64,000 bases of DNA, taken from NCBI GenBank assembly GCA_007026445.1, contig VDMD01000018.1, forward strand, positions 1 through 64,000, written 5' to 3'. The notes beneath the pieces are model-generated. The model was not told the origin of the DNA, did no database searches, and saw only the letters and a list, made by a program, of their open reading frames with translations. Source of the stretch: Schizophyllum amplum (lineage: Eukaryota; Basidiomycota; Agaricomycetes; Agaricales; Schizophyllaceae). The position numbers and the translations under genes are program-made. Below, in pieces: positions 1 to 9,535 of the stretch. Every line of letters starts with the position of its first letter. Position 1 is the stretch's first letter.

Positions 1-193
1 TATCCGACTCATGATACACTAGAACATATCGACAGAGCTCTCTTCCCTCTACGTGTAAATTCTGACCAATCATGACCCCTCTAGCTTAGTACTGTCTTCG
101 CCCGCGATCTCCTGGACTTACATAGGCTGCATGAAGCTCAGCCCAATGCTCGTCGTCGTGGTGGCAGATGTGCATTGATTTGCGCCTGGAATA

Positions 194-674
194 CAGTCGA
201 AACTCTCGTAATGGATACTGTCAAAATGCATATTTCTCATAATGGATAGGATCTGGGCGAAAACGAGCGGCACCCCCTCTTGTATGCGGGGAAATTGGCG
301 ATTCATGAATAATGAATAATGGATAGGCCTGTAGAAGCAATATTCATTTCGACGGGCACATTTGGCAGGGATTGTGCCATCACTGCATACTCTGTCGAGG
401 TCAGTGATGATACTACACAGCTCCCTTCACAATGAAGATCCATTGTCTGATGCTTTGGGTGACCCAGTGATACATCGAAAGGGGTCTTGTCGGCGGTTGG
501 TGACCGGGCCGACATTGAGAACAATGGCATGACTCACAGCGTTACATTTCGTAGCGTATTGTCACGCGCACGGGCAACCTGTCACGGAGTTGTGACAATG
601 CGGGAATGAATAATCTCTCATAATGAATAAGTTTTCGGCGGCTCAGACGCTATCCATTATGAGAGTTTCGACTG
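194..674. mobile_element. pogo/Tigger-like MITE
   Basis: The two ends are inverted repeats of about 25 bp that differ at one or two bases. The outer sequence is CAGTCGAAACTCTC followed by RTAATGGATA. A TA dinucleotide sits directly outside each end (192-193 and 675-676), as expected for Tc1/mariner-superfamily insertion. The CAGTCGAA-type end is typical of pogo/Tigger elements. The 481-bp interior is AT-rich, repeats AATGAATAA and AATGGATA words, and has no transposase reading frame, so it is a non-autonomous element. Confidence 0.8.
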
Positions 675-845
675 TATAACGTGACAGAAATTTAGCTGAC
701 TGGAATTCGACTGCATGACATTGATTTTAAAGCAAGCAGCGTCGGAGGAGCTTCGTAAGATCGCAAGGGATGAATAGTCATGAAAGGCAGGACGAAGAAC
801 GCGTTGACGTGCGCCGCGGGCGTACAGTACCAAGTCCATATAGGG

Positions 846-1486
846 CAAGAGGCGGGCGATCCTAGAATCGGAGACATCCTCCGGCTCGCGTGAGTCTCGC
901 GTGCTGATGCCTCGTGGCTGGCGGCGGCGCTCGCCGAGTGGGCGTTCGACTTCTCGACCTCGATGTGCAAAGCCCGGATTTTGCTGAATGCTCAGCCCAC
1001 GGCTCTCAGCGGTAAAGTACATCGTAGAAGCTGGGCATACTTGTTTTATTTCTGCCGCTTGCGCCCAGGTCGTGCCCCAGCTCGTCGGTGAAGGATAGCA
1101 ACACTCGGAGCAGGGTTGTTCTCGCCTTAGCCACCACTCAATGGTACCCCAACCACGTTGTAAACGGGGAGGTGAAGGCGGCTGGCTTGCTGAGCCCTGC
1201 TCCGAGCCCCTCAACATGCGGTATGAGCGCAGTGTGCCACCGAGAGGCAATTTCACGCCAGCCAGACTGAAGGCCAGGCTTGCACGGCCTGCCCACACCA
1301 TTGGCTTGAGTCGTCTTTCTGTTGTTTTCACTGCTGTACAATGTGCATTGACATTCCAATCGTGCTGCTCGCGGGCGCGCGCGCCGCGCCCTACTCGGCG
1401 AGCGCCGCCGCCAGCCACGAGGCATCAGCACGCGAGACTCACGCGAGCCGGAGGATGTCTCCGATTCTAGGATCGCCCGCCTCTTG
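846..1486. repeat. Long inverted repeat, 94-bp arms
   Basis: Positions 846-939 reappear as the reverse complement at 1393-1486 with essentially no mismatches, separated by about 453 bp. Beyond the inner edge the match continues after a one-base indel. No target duplication is evident at the outer edges and the spacer has no recognisable protein. It may be a fold-back element or an inverted duplication. Confidence 0.8.
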
Positions 1487-1574
1487 ATATAGGGCAACTA
1501 TTTATGCCTCGGTCCGCGCAACCGCGCACGTTCTCGATCACAACCGCTGTCGGCCTAAATTCCGGCCGAATTTA

Positions 1575-1616
1575 CCAAGCCCTCCAACGCGGCTCCGCCG
1601 CGGTTGGAGGACTTGG
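1575..1616. repeat. Strong hairpin
   Basis: CCAAGCCCTCCAACGCGG is followed after a few bases by its near-perfect complement, giving a stem of about 18 bp with a short loop. No adjacent gene explains it as a terminator. Confidence 0.6.
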
Positions 1617-2043
1617 TCACCAGGCTATTGGTAGACTCGTCCCCGTCAGCGTCGGCGAGCCTGCCTCAATCCGAGGGCGCGGGAGTTTCGGGCCGATCAT
1701 GTATTTATTGATGTTGGGGGTTGTTGATGCGAGGGAGGCGAGGCTCGCCGAGCGACTGGGGCACACGGCCGAGATTTTGGCGTGGGGCTCAAACGTGACT
1801 CGGGACTTAGAAATTTCACGCCCGCTCGCCACCAAAATCACGCATTGTACATGCATCCGGCGTTCTCTGCTCTCGGCAAGGTTACCATTCGGTAGCTATA
1901 TAGTACAGTGGACATCGTAAGTATCACTGCAGACAAAACTTGGACATGCTGTTGTATGAAAGATGAACTTGGGTGTGATTGGGTGTGGGTGGCTGCTGCT
2001 ATGCTGCGGCTGTTCCCTGACACAGAATTCTTTGTCGGGGATA

Positions 2044-2063
2044 CCCCCCCCCCCCCCCCCCCC
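2044..2063 (+). repeat. Homopolymer run C20
   Basis: There are twenty consecutive C residues. It lies in the gene-poor left part of the window. Such runs are hypermutable and hard to sequence, so the true length is uncertain. Confidence 0.95.
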
Positions 2064-2924
2064 GTTACTGTCTACAACTTGTCAGTATAGAAAGTGCATA
2101 CTATAGCAGACTCACCATAAGTACAGCAGGCCCGATATCAATGCATTGAGCAACGCGTGAGGGTGCCATCTGGAGAATGAAGAAACGGCATGGAGCAATA
2201 CACGGTGTGCGTGATGTTGGGGAGGGGCAAAAGCGAGTACGCGGGCGCGCGCGTTGAGCGCTGAGCGGCGAGGCAGCATGAGGGCTGGATCGTCAAAAGA
2301 GCGCGTGTAGGTTCCTTTCCGGGGGTGGTAAATCTTGGTGCGTCATTGATCTTACTACATAGGCAAGCGGCGCAAGAAGCGTGGGCGCCAGACGTCGCGG
2401 AGAAGGAACTGGCGGGCGAATGTAGTGATAGCGAGTAACGTATGCGGGCCGCGGCGATGCGGCTGCGCTTGCATCCCCATCGCTGTCACTTCAGCATTCT
2501 GAGGGGCATATCATTATAAGGAGTCACAGAGGCCACGGTTACGCACCTTCACCGCGCCTGTCGCGCCCCCATCGTCATGCTCGAAAGTTAGGCGGTCGTT
2601 GTTGTCTCCGAACACGGGTTGCCCAATTGCTTTGTGGAGGGTTTTGCGATTAGGGCGCGATTACTGCGACAGTCGAGCCCAGTAAGCCCGTCTGATGTCT
2701 GTTTTACGTAGATTTCAGGAGAGACAGGGGCGAGGGTTGGGCGCGAGGGAAGGCTGAACATCACGTATTCGTGTGGGCAAGAGGCGAAATCATCGAAAGT
2801 TTCTAAGTCCCGAGTCACAAATTCGTGACCCTGCCGTGTGACGGTCGGTGCATCCCAGCCCTTCGCTGACACTCAGCTTGCCTGTGACGTCAGCGAAGGC
2901 TGGTGTCGAGCCTAGGCTATTGGC

Positions 2925-3365
2925 TGCAGCTCGCAGCAGCAGCGGGCGTGACTTCGGCAATTGCCGACCCGGGATCCAGCCGTCGTGGGAATCAGGGAAC
3001 AATTTGACTACCCGCCCGCCGTCGGCGCGCTGCGTCGTCGTCGTTGAGCACGACGACGAGAGTCGATGGCTTGCGTCCTCAAGCTTTTGTTTTTGACGTT
3101 TTTGACATACAGCTTCAAAGCAATGACCAAATATACAAATGCGTCATTAATATACTCAAAGGCATCGAGAAAATAAGGATTGGAAGGTGTAAGGGAAGAT
3201 GCCCGTCGTCGTGCTCAACGACGACGACGCAGCGCGCCGACGGCGGGGCGGGCGAGTCAAATTGTTCCCTGATTCCCACGACGGCTGGATCCCGGGTCGG
3301 CAATCGCCCGAAGTCACGCCCGCTGCAACCTCGTGATGAGCTGCAAGCTGCTGCTGCGAGCTGCA
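2925..3365. repeat. Inverted repeat with about 135-bp arms
   Basis: The left arm (about 2925-3056) carries GACCCGGGATCCAGCCGTCG, GGGAATCAGGGAACAATTTG and GTCGTCGTCGTTGAGCACGA. The right arm (about 3196-3365) carries the same blocks in reverse-complement order. The right arm has an extra insert of about 24 bp near its outer end, and there are scattered small differences. The spacer is about 140 bp and AT-richer than the arms. No coding capacity is seen. It fits an old fold-back element or an inverted duplication. Confidence 0.75.
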
Positions 3366-4351
3366 GCCAACTTTGAACGCGGCTAATGGTGAATCCTGAC
3401 CATTGTTTGTTGCGCCGCCGTGGTGCGAGTCCGACGTACTTCCCAGAAATTCTCCTGTTCGGCCGCTCTGCAACGTCAACTCTCCTGGAAGCGCATAGAA
3501 TTATCTTCATTACTGTCCATACGTATAGAGAGTAAGAACTCGATAAGCGCTGGCTCCGCCAGCAGCGCCCTAGCTTGTCCAGTTGAACATCGTCCGGATA
3601 GCCTGGTAATTCCGAACTGCCAGGCCTGCTGTTGTTTATTCACGACGACCTTCATTCCGCCGAGGCGAATCGTCGTGCATCGATGTCAGTTCAAGATTGT
3701 GAAGCGTCGTCTGCAGTCCTGATGGGGTGCTCCTACTTACGGATTTGTGTGAGGAAGCTACTGTATCCAACCAACCTTGACTTCCAGTAATAAGCTTCAG
3801 AACTTCCTCGCACTCAAGACAATGTTGCCTGGCCGCCGACTCGCTGCTCAATCATTTGACTCAATGGAACCATCAAACAAGTTCAAAACTTCACGTTGGC
3901 TTCTTGGCAAAAGTCGGTTTCCCGACGATTGGGAGAATACAAGACTCGCTTCTGACAGTCATCGTCTTGACCTGAGACGTCGTCTGCCCCCTCTACTGAG
4001 TGCCCCGCCAAACTTGTCAAATTTAATGGGTTCTTGAGTATCCGATTCACGTGACCTGCCCCCGCCAGGCTTCCCTTGCCCCTACTCCCTCTGAAGTGTG
4101 GTTTTCTCTTCGTAGATGAAGAAGCCCTCTGCATTATTCTGAGTGCTATATGTAAACGATTTTATGAATGTCGCTGGACATTGAAGCTTGAAGAGCTCCC
4201 GGCTTGGGGGTAAGACAGTTGTCCTTTGGATATAGTACAGAGGGCATGCACATTCGAGCGCGCCACCTGAACGCGTAATTATGCCCTCGCCGATGTGTAG
4301 AGAAGAAGGGCGGAGTCCGAGACGTGCGCGGGAGGACGTGAAGATAATGCG

Positions 4352-4450
4352 AAAAAAAGTGCCACTGCCGTGAATCGAACTGACGACCTTCCCACGTTCT
4401 GCTTGTACGTGTTTACTAGAAACAAGATTTCGCCGGACAATAAAGAGCGT
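4352..4450 (-). tRNA. Degenerate tRNA-like element
   Basis: On the minus strand there is a B-box-like AGTTCGATTCA, upstream of it a CTTGT/ACAAG stem that could be an anticodon stem closed over a 15-nt loop (loop plus short intron), and downstream a run of seven T residues like a Pol III terminator. However, the T stem around the B box pairs badly and no matching 5' acceptor strand is present, so the isotype cannot be assigned. It is better read as a tRNA pseudogene or tRNA-derived SINE fragment than as a working tRNA. Confidence 0.35.
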
Positions 4451-4811
4451 GAGAGCCCTAGACAAGCTAGGGAATGCGTTCCGTGAGTGGGCGCATGTTA
4501 CATAAATTACGAAGCTTGGGGATCCTACAGGCAGAGCGACGACAGCGAAAAGAGGCGACGGGAGAATATATGAAAAGGGCAGCGAAGGAAGCATGAGTAG
4601 CGATACAGCGATCGACAATGCATGGAAGCAGACTGGTACACGGCATGTATGTGAAGTGTTCGTGAGATGCGATATGGGCTTGCATATGCGATTATGGGCG
4701 TGTGCATGCGTGGGTAAATAAACCAAGGCGGGCATACTCACTAAGAGCGTCGGCAGCGCGAACGTGCTCTCAGAGCTCGAACTACTGTCCGACTTGATCT
4801 CGGGCGGTGGG

Positions 4812-7800
4812 CTAGTGCGCAGTACTGGTATAGAGCGCCTTCAACTCTTGCACGAGTCGCTGTAACAGATCCATGAGCATACATCAAGACAAACACGCGA
4901 AAAAGCCACGCACCGACGCCTCCCTCAAGAGCACATCCTCATCCATCTGTTCGCCCACCGCGCCCAACTTCATACCGTGCTGCAGAAGCTGCGCCATATA
5001 GTGCGGGTTGATCACCGTCTCGTCCTCCCCGAGCATGTCCCCAATCGTCGGCGGCGTCGGCGGCCCCGGCTCTCGCCCCATCACCAGCCACTCGTCCTCG
5101 AGCAGGTCCGGGATTACCGCGCGCTGCTTCGGGCTGCGCATCAGGCAGCTCTTCATCGTCTCGATCACGTCCCTCCGCACGCGCCGCTTGAGGTGCTCCA
5201 GTGGCATCGGCGGCGTCCGCGGGCCGCTGCGAGTCCTCGCCCTCGCCAGACGGCGGCTGCCCCTCGCCCGCGTTGGGCGGAGTCTTGTCTTTGGGGATCG
5301 AGGGCACGGGCGTACTCGGGATACTCCGATCTCGTACGAGGCGTCTGGGATGGCCTTCATCTTGTGGTACATTGTCGAGAGGTGCTGGAACGGCGGGCGG
5401 CCGTAGACCATCTGGTAGAGGATGCATCCGAGCGACCAGACATCGGACGCACGGCCGACCTTAAGGCGGCGCGTGCCCTCGGGAAGCTCAATGGCTTCGG
5501 GACTCATGTAGTTCAGCGTACCGATCTGTTATAGGCCATAAGTCAGTAACGAAGAAAGCTGCGACTGAGCCAATGAACCCACCTGATGGTCCCGCTGAAT
5601 ATTTGTCGTGTCATTTGCGATCGCATTTGCAATACCAAAGTCGATTAGCTTCAGCTGGCCCTTCACCAGCACAAAGTTCGCCGGCTTCAGATCCGAATGC
5701 ACGATCTTCTCGTCGTGCACGATCTGCACCGCTTGCAGCATCTAAAACGCGCCGATCAGCAATGCAGTCTTTACCCTGTCTCTATGCTTACCTGCTGCCA
5801 ATAATACGCAATCCACGCCATATTCATCGGCTCCTTCTGCTGCTCCGATAACAGCCGCGCAAGGTCGATCTCCCCCATACTCCATCACCAGAAACAGGTG
5901 TCCCTGCTTCCCATTGGGCCCGCCCTTCACCTCGCTGTCAATGAGCCGGATGATGCGCGCGTTGCCCGCGAGCCGCTTCAGCAGCCCGATCTCGTTCTTG
6001 TAGTTCTGCAGCGTTTCCGCGTCCGTCTTGTCCAGCGTCACCCGCTTGATCGCGAAGATCTCGTTATTGTGGTCCAGGCAGCGGTACACCCGCGACGACC
6101 CGCCCTTGCCGATCATGTCGAGGCGGGCGTACCCCTTGCGGTTCACCACGATGTGCCGCGACTGCTGTCCGTTCGGCATGACGGGTGGCGGGGGCGCCTC
6201 GCGCTGCGTCATCCGCGAGCTCGCCTTCTCGACGTCGGACCGTTGCTGCTGCTGTTGTTGCTGGATGGCCAGGTTACTCGGCGCACCCACCTCGGGCGCT
6301 GTCGGGCTCCGACGTAGCGGCGGCGCGGCCCGCGTGTTGGGCGACAGCCGTGGCGGCAAAGGCGCCCGCTGCTCGCCGAGCGTGGGGCTGCCGGACGGCA
6401 TCGCGCCCGACCTTAACGTGTCCGAGTCCCGACGTCTGTGTCCCAAGCGCTGCGCTGCAACCAGGCCTTCCGCCGACGTGCGCAGAGGAGGCGGCGGGGA
6501 CTGCCGTTTATGCGCCTCTTCCGAACTCCGCGAGGGCCTGTGACGGTCCGCGTACGCGAGGTCCAGGTCCTGGTCGAGGCTGTGGACGTTCGCCCGCGGG
6601 TCGTTGATGCCCAGGCTGGTGCCGGGGCGGGCAGCGGTGTAACGGGCCGGTTGTTGAGGTTGTGCAGCGTAGTGATCCGAGGCTGCGATGAGTTAGTTCC
6701 TGCGAGCGGACAAGGAGGACAGGCAGCGGTAGTACCCGGACTCACTCAGACTGGCACTACGGCGTGGACGGGAGCCCGACGCCGCCAGAGCGGCGGCGGT
6801 CGACGTGCTCGCCGCAGAAGCCGTGCCCGTCATCCCGTACGACCGCTGCCGGGATATGGGAGGCGGGGCCTCTACGGCTTCCTCTTCTAAGAAAGAATTG
6901 AGATGACGCGAGATCACTTTACTTTGGACACATACCAGGATCAGTATCGCCCTCGTAGTTGTTATAGTCCCCGTCTAATTGCATCTCGGACACGCCACCA
7001 AAGCCAACCTGCTTGCTGCTGCCCAAGCTCCCGCCTTTCGCGGCACGGCCCGCCCCGTTGCGTGCGACCAGCCTTGATGCGTTGCGCTGGGGTACAGGGA
7101 CCACGTCTGTGAGCGGACGTCCGCCGTTGGGAGGAGCGGGTGGCGGCAGGCCATGGCTCACGCCAAACCGCGACGGGTCGCGGATGGGTGGTCCACCGCG
7201 CAGCCGTGAGGGCATGACGTCCAGGTGCGGGACATCGTCGTCCGCGCCCGACGCGTTCTCCTTGTCGTCCTCCTCCTGCTGCGGCTCCTGATACTCATGC
7301 CCACGCGCTCGCACGTCATCGTCGAGAGGCACGCGGCGGGCGGGCAACCCGGCCGCGGACTTGTTGATTGACAGCGCCGCCACCCCGTTCGCGAGCGCAA
7401 GCGAGGCGGGGCCCGATGCAACGCGGGAGAAAGAGCGCGCTGAAGGGCCGGGGCAGCGAGATGGTTGTTGATAGTCATGTTCGGCGGCCGAGGGTGCGCT
7501 GGCGAGGACGGTGGCGCTCTCCGAGCGGGACAAGGAGGTGGGACGGACTGGGGAGTTGAGGAATACATGGGGTGGGGCTGCGGATGAATTCCTGGTCGCC
7601 GGAGGTGCATCTTCTTTGGCGTCCTCCGGGAGCGTATGTCCACGGTCGGACGACGGTGATGTTTGTGTTGAAGATGTTGACGTTCGGCGACCTTTGGAGA
7701 CCCGCACAAAGTCACCGTTTGAGTCCCAGATATAGTCGAATGAGAGTTCCTCCTCGAAGTCGTCGGGCGAGCCGGTGGGCGATCGCGCCTGAGTGGTGCC

Positions 7801-7830
7801 CGGGGGCGTTGCGGGCGCTGGTGCCTGCAT
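4812..7830 (-). CDS. MPS1: Mps1-type dual-specificity spindle checkpoint kinase
   Basis: The kinase acts at kinetochores in the spindle assembly checkpoint and in spindle pole duplication. A long disordered N-terminus (7830 to about 6200, rich in Ser, Pro and Gln) precedes the kinase domain: glycine loop [15 protein letters not shown] lysine, catalytic VHSDLKPAN near 5690 and DFG near 5640, then [10 protein letters not shown] and [18 protein letters not shown] and the LIDFGIAN stretch are hallmarks of the Mps1/TTK family. Introns read at 4860-4913, 5526-5582, 5742-5791, 6683-6745 and 6887-6935. The last one gives a C-terminus [15 protein letters not shown] that ends at 4812. Two places break the frame: one extra base in the G5 run at 5872-5876, and three small offsets between about 5200 and 5330. 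With these the conserved reading continues, so I treat them as probable sequence errors. Confidence 0.9.
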
Positions 7831-8292
7831 CGCTGTTGCTGGACGTCGTTAACGTTCGTTGCACGATGATGATGGAAGTAGGAAGAGAACAGGAAACGCG
7901 ACTGAGAAAGCAGCGAAAGCAAATAAGAGAACGACGACGAGATCAAAACGAGCCTTGAGGAAGAAGAACACGCGCCGTTCAACATGCCCGGCCTCCCGGC
8001 CGGCGCTCGGCGGCAGCAACGACACGGTCATGTGACCGCGTGTGCGTGATAAGTTGTGACCCTAGCCCCCGTCTCATGCTCATGTGCGCCAGATGCAGCC
8101 GAGCTATACGTGTTACAGACGTTGCTTTCTTTTATGGATGGCCGAAGCACAACATCACGCATTGTCTGCAGGGCGAGGCGGGAACAAAGGGTCCTTCAGG
8201 GGTGATATTCCTCATCTGGGAAAACCTCTCACGCTTAGACCGGCGCGCCTAGCACTCATTTACTTACTACGCGCTCCTTCTCATCAGCAGCC

Positions 8293-9535
8293 ATGCCTCG
8301 CAACAATGGCCCCAGCGCCCTCACCGCGCAAAATCAGCAGGACCTTATATCGGAGGGAATTGAGAACTTTGAGCTCCCCAAGAGCGTCGTGACGAAGATT
8401 GCGAAGAGCGCGGTGTGCATCATCAAGTTCGCTTCGCTTCCTCCATGTCTCACGCTACCTTTCTTCAAGCTCCCAGAAAATGTGAAATTGCAGAAGGAAA
8501 CTGTGATATCTCTCGTCAAGGGCTCCACCGTCTTTATCAACTATCTCGGTACGAAAGACCAAATCAAGCCTGACAAGCGCTGATGCCCGCCCTCCTCTAC
8601 AGCTGCAACGCAAGTCCATTCCCTCCCTCTCACCCTCCTTCTTCCCTCCTCCTCATTGTGACCTCTCACTTCGTCTCTAACGCTACCCCTGCACCCTGTC
8701 ACCAATCTAACCCTTCACCTCCAGCGCACATGACCTCGCCCTCCAGAAAGCGCACAAGAGCGTCTCCGCGTCCGACGTCCTCCGCGCGCTTGAGCTCCTC
8801 GAATTCGGCGACCTCGTCGAACCCCTAACGGCCGAGCTGAACATCTTCCGCGGCGGTCCCGCCAAGACCGACAAGAACCGCCGCTCTTCCACCGCGACGA
8901 CCATAAACACGTACTCCTCGGCCACGACAGGCGGCAAGGGCAAGGCGCCTCCTGGTACCGCAGCAGCCTCTGGGAACAAGACCGCCGCTACTGCCCCCGC
9001 AGGCCGAACGGCGGGCAAGGGCAAGGCGCGCGAGGACGCTGTGGGTGGCGCGGGCGTGGCGGCGAGCGCGTCAGGTGCTGCACTCGCAGGCGCAGTCGCA
9101 TCGATATCCACCGGCTACCCTGCCAGCGAGGACGTCGACATGGACGCCAACGACATCGACGCTGCGATTATGGACGCCGCGGGCGTGGGCGAGGAGCATG
9201 CGCGTGATTTACATGAGGACACTCGGCTTGCGGGCGAGGAAGCGTACGCGAGGGAGGCTGGGTATTCGCCGCCGCCGGCAGGTGCGTTGGAGTTTTAACT
9301 GTAACCCATGATCGTGACCCTCATCGTCCTAATCGGCGTTCGACCCAACTTACCACCTGCGCTCACGAACGAGATTGACACGCCTTGCCCTACAGCATCG
9401 TACTCGCAGGACGCAGACATGAACACAGAGGATGCGGACGACATGGATACGGAGGCGCCGGAGGACATAATGGCGGTTGAAGAAGAGGAGCTACGGCAGG
9501 ATGCGCGGGGGGTGGAGGAGCGCGACCAGGCGTGA
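8293..9535 (+). CDS. DPB4: Histone-fold DNA polymerase epsilon subunit (Dpb4/POLE3 type)
   Basis: This small histone-fold protein pairs with Dpb3 in DNA polymerase epsilon and with a partner in chromatin-remodelling complexes. The fold runs from ENFELPKSVVTKIAKSA through LPENVKLQKETVISLVKGSTVFINYL and AHDLALQKAHKSVSASDVL to LELLEFGDLVEPLTAEL, like POLE3. It is followed by a long Ala/Gly/Ser linker and a strongly acidic tail (EDVDMDAND, then DADMNTEDADDMDTEAPED), typical of fungal Dpb4. Exons as I read them are 8293-8412, 8470-8548, 8603-8609, 8725-9281 and 9396-9535. The third is only 7 nt and restores the conserved INYLAATAHD; the intron after it starts GCAAGT, a GC-AG intron. Without splicing at 9282 the frame would stop at 9298. 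Confidence 0.88.

Larger units (their letters stand above)
1..4811. other. Gene-poor left flank
   Basis: Apart from the repeat structures and the tRNA-like element listed separately, I see no convincing gene here. The open frames are short, overlap on both strands and show no recognisable domain. Several are created by the inverted repeats themselves. Confidence 0.6.

Noticed and set aside
657..1418. A 253-codon minus-strand open frame over the 846-1486 inverted repeat
   Set aside because: It is one of several overlapping frames created by GC-rich inverted-repeat arms, has no domain, and its mirror frame appears on the other strand.
4361..4440. A suppressor-like tRNA with CTA anticodon
   Set aside because: The CTA reading depends on one arbitrary choice of loop; TCT or AGT are equally possible, and the T stem and acceptor do not pair.
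9282..9298. Stop of DPB4 at 9298 without the last intron
   Set aside because: The exon after 9395 continues the acidic tail in frame with good splice sites, so the longer form is preferred; the short form may exist as an unspliced variant.
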